A DNA stretch of 64,000 nucleotides from Spirosoma montaniterrae (lineage in GTDB: Bacteria; Bacteroidota; Bacteroidia; Cytophagales; Spirosomataceae): positions 2,232,001-2,296,000 of the forward strand of contig NZ_CP014263.1 in NCBI RefSeq assembly GCF_001988955.1, given 5' to 3'. Within the stretch, counting starts at the first letter, position 1. Every line of letters starts with the position of its first letter. This document shows, in pieces, positions 59,946 to 64,000 of the stretch. The translations under genes were made by a program, and so were the position numbers. The notes beneath the pieces are model-generated. The model was not told the origin of the DNA, searched no databases, and worked only from the letters and a program-made list of their open reading frames with translations.

Positions 59946-61253
59946 TCAGGGTTTGCCCGGATACCCTAAGGCTACTCGGGCTGCATAGGCTGCGTCGTAC
60001 ATCGAATTGAAGCATTTTCCAAACGAGGTATCGCCATTCGGTCCCTGCGTAAGATCCCAAAACGGCAGCATCGCCACCAGCGATACCTCCGTGGCGGGGT
60101 CGTACACCATCAACGTCAGATAGCCCGCAATGGCCCCGTTGTGTCCGTAGCCCAGATTGGTGAACAGGGAGGTTCCCAACGCATAACTGGGCCTGGTTAC
60201 CGAGCCATCGGTTTGCATCAGCTTGACCATTTGCGGCTGCAAGACGTTCTGGCCCTGCATCAACGAGCGCACATAGGTGTTCAGGCTTGCCATACTGCTA
60301 TAGCCGTTGCCTTCGCCCACATGGCCACTCATATTGAAGCGGCCAAAGCTATCAAGCCGGCCCGATGTTCGCCAGAGCAGGCTGGCTACATTTGGTTGAG
60401 GCAACTGAACGTCGTTGGCCCGGTAGGGAAACGAAATCGGCAGAGGCACCCGGCTGGTTGGTCCGGTGATGTGATCGTAGAGATAATCGGCATACGTCTT
60501 CGCGCTACCACGCCTGGCCGAGTAAACCCGCTCGATGATCCGGCTCAACATGACGTAACCCGTATTGCTATAGTGGTAGCCGGTGCTGGGCGCAAAGTAT
60601 TGAAGCTGGTGGTCGAGAATCGGTTTGAGCATTTCCTCGGCGGTGAACTGGTGCGTCGAGTCTCGGGATAGAACGTAATTGACGTAGCTCTCCCCGTTTA
60701 AACCCGGCACCGGATCATTATCGACATCATATACGCCCGCACTGTGCTGGAGTAGTTGTTCAATGGTGATCTGATTTTTGGCCGGAATATTCCAGTCCGG
60801 AGTATTGGGTACGTAAGGCAGACTGGTCCCTGGGATCAGATCGATGATACGGGCTTTGTAGTCGAGCCAGCCGTCCTGATGCATCTTCAGGATAGCCGTG
60901 GCGGTGAAGTTTTTGGTGACGCTGGCGAACCGGAAGAACGTAGTAGGCGTAATGGGTTGTCGCCCTTCGGGAACCGAGGATGCGAAGTAGGTTTGGGTAG
61001 GTGTCTGAACATACACATTGAGTGAAGGAACCTGTTTCTGAAGATCTTTTTCCAGGCCGGCCCGTACCTTGTCGACGGCTTCCTGAACCCGCTGCATCGC
61101 TGGAACCTGCTGATCAGCCGGGTCGATTCGGCTACAGCCAAGTAGCAACCCGATCAGTCCGCCAACCAGCAAACAGCGGACAAAAACTGTATAGATAGTG
61201 GTACGCGGGAAGCTAAGCCACTTACTCAGGGGCGTAAATGAGAGAGCGTTCAT
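59946..61253 (-). CDS. Serine hydrolase lipoprotein (DD-carboxypeptidase/beta-lactamase fold), copy 1
   Basis: A 435-aa protein. A long basic N-region and hydrophobic stretch end in lipobox Leu-Leu-Gly-Cys (about Cys40). The motifs are Ser-Val-Thr-Lys (Phe-Ala-Ser-Val-Thr-Lys), Tyr-Ser-Asn (His-Tyr-Ser-Asn-Thr-Gly-Tyr) and His-Asn-Gly (Gly-Tyr-Gly-His-Asn-Gly). It shares long stretches with the third copy, including His-Ser-Ala-Gly-Val-Tyr-Asp-Val-Asp-Asn-Asp-Pro-Val-Pro-Gly and the C-terminal Ala-Leu-Gly-Tyr-Pro-Gly. It is one of three tandem genes and probably hydrolyses D-amino-acid peptides or a related envelope substrate. Confidence 0.9.
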   Translation of the reverse strand: MNALSFTPLSKWLSFPRTTIYTVFVRCLLVGGLIGLLLGCSRIDPADQQVPAMQRVQEAVDKVRAGLEKDLQKQVPSLNVYVQTPTQTYFASSVPEGRQPITPTTFFRFASVTKNFTATAILKMHQDGWLDYKARIIDLIPGTSLPYVPNTPDWNIPAKNQITIEQLLQHSAGVYDVDNDPVPGLNGESYVNYVLSRDSTHQFTAEEMLKPILDHQLQYFAPSTGYHYSNTGYVMLSRIIERVYSARRGSAKTYADYLYDHITGPTSRVPLPISFPYRANDVQLPQPNVASLLWRTSGRLDSFGRFNMSGHVGEGNGYSSMASLNTYVRSLMQGQNVLQPQMVKLMQTDGSVTRPSYALGTSLFTNLGYGHNGAIAGYLTLMVYDPATEVSLVAMLPFWDLTQGPNGDTSFGKCFNSMYDAAYAARVALGYPGKP

Positions 61254-61283
61254 CTTGGTTAGTGCGAGGTAGTTAGCAAACCA

Positions 61284-62504
61284 TTATTTAGTCGCGATTT
61301 GAGCTGCCCGTAAGGCCGTGTTCCGTACGCCATAAGCTAACTCCAGAAAATCGGTATAGCTTGCTTCCGGCGTGTTACCCGTTTTGAATAAAGTAGCCAC
61401 CATCAACACCGTCGTCTTCGTAGCCGGATTATAACGCAGAGTGGATATATAGCTTAGATGGGCACCGTCGTGTCCGTAGCCCAGTCCATCGTTGAAGGTA
61501 AGCCCCAATCCGTACACCCCATGCGATACGTCGGCCACCTGCATCTCTTCCATCATGGACACTGTTTGGGGCGTTATACCGGCTTTGCCCGTTAGCAGTA
61601 GCTCGATCCATTTGGTGATATCAGCCGGTGATGAAACCATATCGCCCTCCGTAACATGAATCGACATATTGTCTTCAAACGTACTGGTCGGACTCGTGCC
61701 GGGTACGTAGAGGTAGGATCCAACGAATGGGTCTTTCATTCGTGTATCGGTCCCTTGCCACACATTATACGTATTGGTCAGCCGTAGAGGCTCCAGGAAG
61801 CGGGTGCGGATAAAATCGCTGTACGACATGCCCGAAGCCTTTTCAATAATTTTACCCAGCAGGTTATAGCCCGTATTCGAGTAACCGAACGTAGTGCCCG
61901 GTGAGAAATTGGACAACTTGTTCTGCGCCACCACCCCGACCAGTTCATCAAAGGTGAAGGTATGGGTATCCTGCTTGAGGTCGTCCCGGATATACTCACC
62001 GTATCGTTTGCCGGCGTAGGGCTGATTGACCGTAGTTGGGATGTCCTGATTGGTGACGTCAAATACGCCCGCCCGGTGCTGAAGCAATTGTTTGATGGTG
62101 ATCTTGTCTTTATAAGGAATATCATACGCTGGTGTAGCAGGCAGATAAGCCGGAATAAAGTCGGTGATGACCAATTTACCTTCCTGTTGAAGGAGCATGA
62201 TGGCTGCCGCCGTAAAGATTTTGGATAGGCTGGCGATTCGGTAATGTGAATCACGCTGAACACCCGGCTCAATGTTACTGGAAACCAGATTCGAACCAGC
62301 CGGGCTGTTGACCTGTAGAAAAAAGCCTCCTTTATTTTTTTCGATTTTCCATTTCGCATTAAAGTGCTGGTAGAGACTATCACTCACTTGTTGGAGTTGG
62401 GCACGAACATCGGTAGGTTGTATATGATCCGTGAAACAGGACTGAAGCGTTGTACTACCCACGATAAAGAGGGCCACCAGGACAAATAAGTGCGCAGGTT
62501 TCAT
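61284..62504 (-). CDS. Serine hydrolase lipoprotein, copy 2
   Basis: A 406-aa protein with lipobox Leu-Gln-Ser-Cys, Ser-Leu-Ser-Lys (Ala-Ser-Leu-Ser-Lys-Ile), Tyr-Ser-Asn (Gly-Tyr-Ser-Asn-Thr-Gly-Tyr) and His-Asp-Gly (Gly-Tyr-Gly-His-Asp-Gly). It is the most divergent of the three tandem copies; it has His-Arg-Ala-Gly-Val-Phe-Asp-Val-Thr instead of the Val-Asp-Asn-Asp-Pro box. The three genes have short gaps (30 and 65 bp) and the same direction, so they form one unit. Confidence 0.9.
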   Translation of the reverse strand: MKPAHLFVLVALFIVGSTTLQSCFTDHIQPTDVRAQLQQVSDSLYQHFNAKWKIEKNKGGFFLQVNSPAGSNLVSSNIEPGVQRDSHYRIASLSKIFTAAAIMLLQQEGKLVITDFIPAYLPATPAYDIPYKDKITIKQLLQHRAGVFDVTNQDIPTTVNQPYAGKRYGEYIRDDLKQDTHTFTFDELVGVVAQNKLSNFSPGTTFGYSNTGYNLLGKIIEKASGMSYSDFIRTRFLEPLRLTNTYNVWQGTDTRMKDPFVGSYLYVPGTSPTSTFEDNMSIHVTEGDMVSSPADITKWIELLLTGKAGITPQTVSMMEEMQVADVSHGVYGLGLTFNDGLGYGHDGAHLSYISTLRYNPATKTTVLMVATLFKTGNTPEASYTDFLELAYGVRNTALRAAQIATK

Positions 62505-62569
62505 GGCAGGATGCGTTAAGAGGAATGGCTAAAAATCGATCTCCAATAAGCTGGAACTATACGTAATCG

Positions 62570-63859
62570 CTACGGCCTGCCCGGATAGCCCAAAGCCGCC
62601 CTGCCCCCGTAAGCAGCACCGTATATAGCATTGAAACACATCGCAAATGTGCTGCCCTGCGTTTCTCCACCCCTCGTTTTATCGACCAGATTGATAAACG
62701 CTACGACCGACACATCGGTAGCGGGGTCATACATGGCAAGCGAAAGTGTACCACAACGTTCGCCGTTATGACCAAATCCCAGATTCTTCGTGTAGAAGCA
62801 CCCCAGCGCATACGTGTTCTGGGATTTAAGGTTAACATCGGATTGCATCAACTTCACGGTTTCGGGTTTCAGCACGTTCTCGCCTTTCATCAGCGTCCGT
62901 ATGAACGTATTGAGCGATACCGGCGTGCCGTAACCATTCCCCTCTGCTACCTGAGCACTCATATTGTAGTCACCGAATATAATCGGCGTTTTTCCGGGAA
63001 GCCGCTCATTGCCCCCTAAGAAGGGTACCGGCATCTTCGTGTCGCTGGCCAGGACCGGGAACCGCAGTGCCAGAGGCACCTTCGTGGCTGGGCCGACTAC
63101 GAAATCCTGCAAGTAATCCTCGTAGGTTTTGGTGCTGCCACTTTTCAGCGAATAAACACGGGCAATAATGTACCCGAGTATGGAATAGCCGGTATTGCTA
63201 TAGTGATACCCGGTGCCGGGAGAAAAATCGTATTTTAACTTATGCTTGACAAGTTGACCCACCATTTCCTCGGTTGTGAACTGATGGTTCGGTTCAGCAT
63301 CTTGAACAAACGCCGTGTAGGATAATCCATTGAAGCCGGGAACCGGGTCATTATCGACATCGTACACCCCCGCGCTATGTTGTAACAGTTGCTCGATGGT
63401 AATCTCATTTTTATTCGGAAAATCCCATTCGGGCGTATTGGGTACGTAGGGCGTGTTGGTGCCTGGAATATTATCCGTGATTTTCGCTTTATAGTTTAGC
63501 CAGCCGTTCTGATACATAGTCAGCATGGCAGTAGAGGTAAACGTTTTGGTATTGCTGGCGAAGCGAAAGTTGGTAGCTTCGGTGATAGGGAAATAACCAG
63601 CCGGTACCGAAGAGGCAAAGATTTTTTCGGTGGGCGTCTGAATATACAGATTCAGCGAGGGTACTGAATTGCCAAGGTCTTTTTCCAGAGCGGTGCGAAC
63701 ACTATCAACCGCTCTTTGTACCCGCGTCTGACTGTTAGGCGGAGACCCAATCGGGCGATGGTCGTCGAGCAGGGACGAACAGTTCGCCAACAACCCATAA
63801 CTGAGTGCTGCTACAGCCAGACGTACTACGGCTTTCGGGGAAGAGGAATTGAGTAACAT
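62570..63859 (-). CDS. Serine hydrolase lipoprotein, copy 3
   Basis: A 429-aa protein with lipobox Leu-Leu-Ala-Asn-Cys, Ser-Asn-Thr-Lys (Phe-Ala-Ser-Asn-Thr-Lys), Tyr-Ser-Asn and His-Asn-Gly (Gly-Phe-Gly-His-Asn-Gly). It is a close paralogue of copy 1: the same Tyr-Val-Pro-Asn-Thr-Pro-(D/E)-Trp and Val-Asp-Asn-Asp-Pro-Val-Pro-Gly boxes and the same C-terminus (Gly-Tyr-Pro-Gly-(K/R)-Pro). The active-site serine and lysine are intact. Confidence 0.9.
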   Translation of the reverse strand: MLLNSSSPKAVVRLAVAALSYGLLANCSSLLDDHRPIGSPPNSQTRVQRAVDSVRTALEKDLGNSVPSLNLYIQTPTEKIFASSVPAGYFPITEATNFRFASNTKTFTSTAMLTMYQNGWLNYKAKITDNIPGTNTPYVPNTPEWDFPNKNEITIEQLLQHSAGVYDVDNDPVPGFNGLSYTAFVQDAEPNHQFTTEEMVGQLVKHKLKYDFSPGTGYHYSNTGYSILGYIIARVYSLKSGSTKTYEDYLQDFVVGPATKVPLALRFPVLASDTKMPVPFLGGNERLPGKTPIIFGDYNMSAQVAEGNGYGTPVSLNTFIRTLMKGENVLKPETVKLMQSDVNLKSQNTYALGCFYTKNLGFGHNGERCGTLSLAMYDPATDVSVVAFINLVDKTRGGETQGSTFAMCFNAIYGAAYGGRAALGYPGRP

Positions 63860-63869
63860 GGTTGACAGC

Positions 63870-64000
63870 TCAACGTTTTGTTAATATAGGGAAATCTCCT
63901 CCGGTGAACACAAAGTCATCCGGAAGATCAAAATCCAGTTCATTATCATACTTTGGAAATTCACTGGCGTCTTTTCTCAATTCATGGTAGCCAAAAAAAT
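63870..64000 (-). CDS. C-terminal end of an unidentified gene
   Basis: The minus-strand frame is open from the window edge to a TGA at 63870-63872, encoding 42 residues. The sequence is acidic and aromatic (Tyr-His-Glu-Leu-Arg-Lys-Asp, Glu-Leu-Asp-Phe-Asp-Leu-Pro-Asp-Asp-Phe) and ends Leu-Thr-Lys-Arg. Its stop is 10 bp upstream of the third serine-hydrolase start, so it may head that operon. The protein is not recognised. Confidence 0.55.
   Translation of the reverse strand, partial: FFGYHELRKDASEFPKYDNELDFDLPDDFVFTGGDFPILTKR

Overview
The window looks like chromosomal DNA from a Bacteroidota bacterium, most likely order Cytophagales (Spirosoma-like). This is inferred from a SusC/RagA-type TonB receptor, lipoprotein-rich genes, DUF4256, DUF3820, DUF6600 and DUF3592 proteins, and several promoters of the Bacteroidota type (TTG, about 20 nt, TAnnTTTG). 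No tRNA, rRNA or CRISPR array was found. Base composition is mosaic: the left end and the biosynthetic cluster are richer in A+T than the 26-44 kb and 46-59 kb blocks.

Layout. 1-8.3 kb is a sugar-utilisation operon on the minus strand (FucI-fold isomerase, ribulokinase-type kinase, sodium/solute symporter, DHDPS-family lyase, start of a SusC receptor) with a divergent AraC-type regulator. 8.3-10 kb holds transposase debris, a DUF4239 membrane protein and a perfect 32-bp inverted repeat. 10.0-23.3 kb is an eight-gene minus-strand RiPP cluster. 23.4-26.6 kb is a gene graveyard: a DUF4143 ATPase, an IS3 transposase, ArsR and two DoxX-like genes, all broken, around one intact DUF4256 gene.

26.7-44.7 kb is housekeeping and accessory metabolism (serine hydrolases, Old Yellow Enzyme, SDR, PQQ sugar dehydrogenase, alpha/beta hydrolase, DinB, TruC, amidohydrolase, two DEAD-box helicases). 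It is interspersed with long inverted repeats and two toxin-antitoxin-like loci (Fic; HEPN-MNT). 45-50 kb has a TetR regulator and an ABC exporter. 50-52 kb has a ParA-like/AlbA_2 pair. 52.3-59.1 kb is a heavy-metal RND efflux operon with two small His-rich proteins. 59.1-59.9 kb is more debris. 59.9-63.9 kb is a tandem array of three serine-hydrolase lipoproteins.

The most interesting system is the RiPP cluster. In transcription order it encodes a 69-aa candidate precursor, a B12-binding radical SAM protein of the RiPP maturation type (CX7CX2C cluster motif), a related protein that has lost the cluster cysteines, a split LanB-type dehydratase, a methyltransferase-aminotransferase fusion, an epimerase fused to an unrecognised domain, and a cytoplasmic-type S8 protease. 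The precursor has no cysteine and no cyclase gene is present, so lanthionine rings are not expected. Its C-terminus is rich in Val/Ile with Ser58, Ser61 and Thr69. A linear, dehydrated, C-methylated peptide with further tailoring is the working inference. The combination is not one I can match to a characterised pathway.
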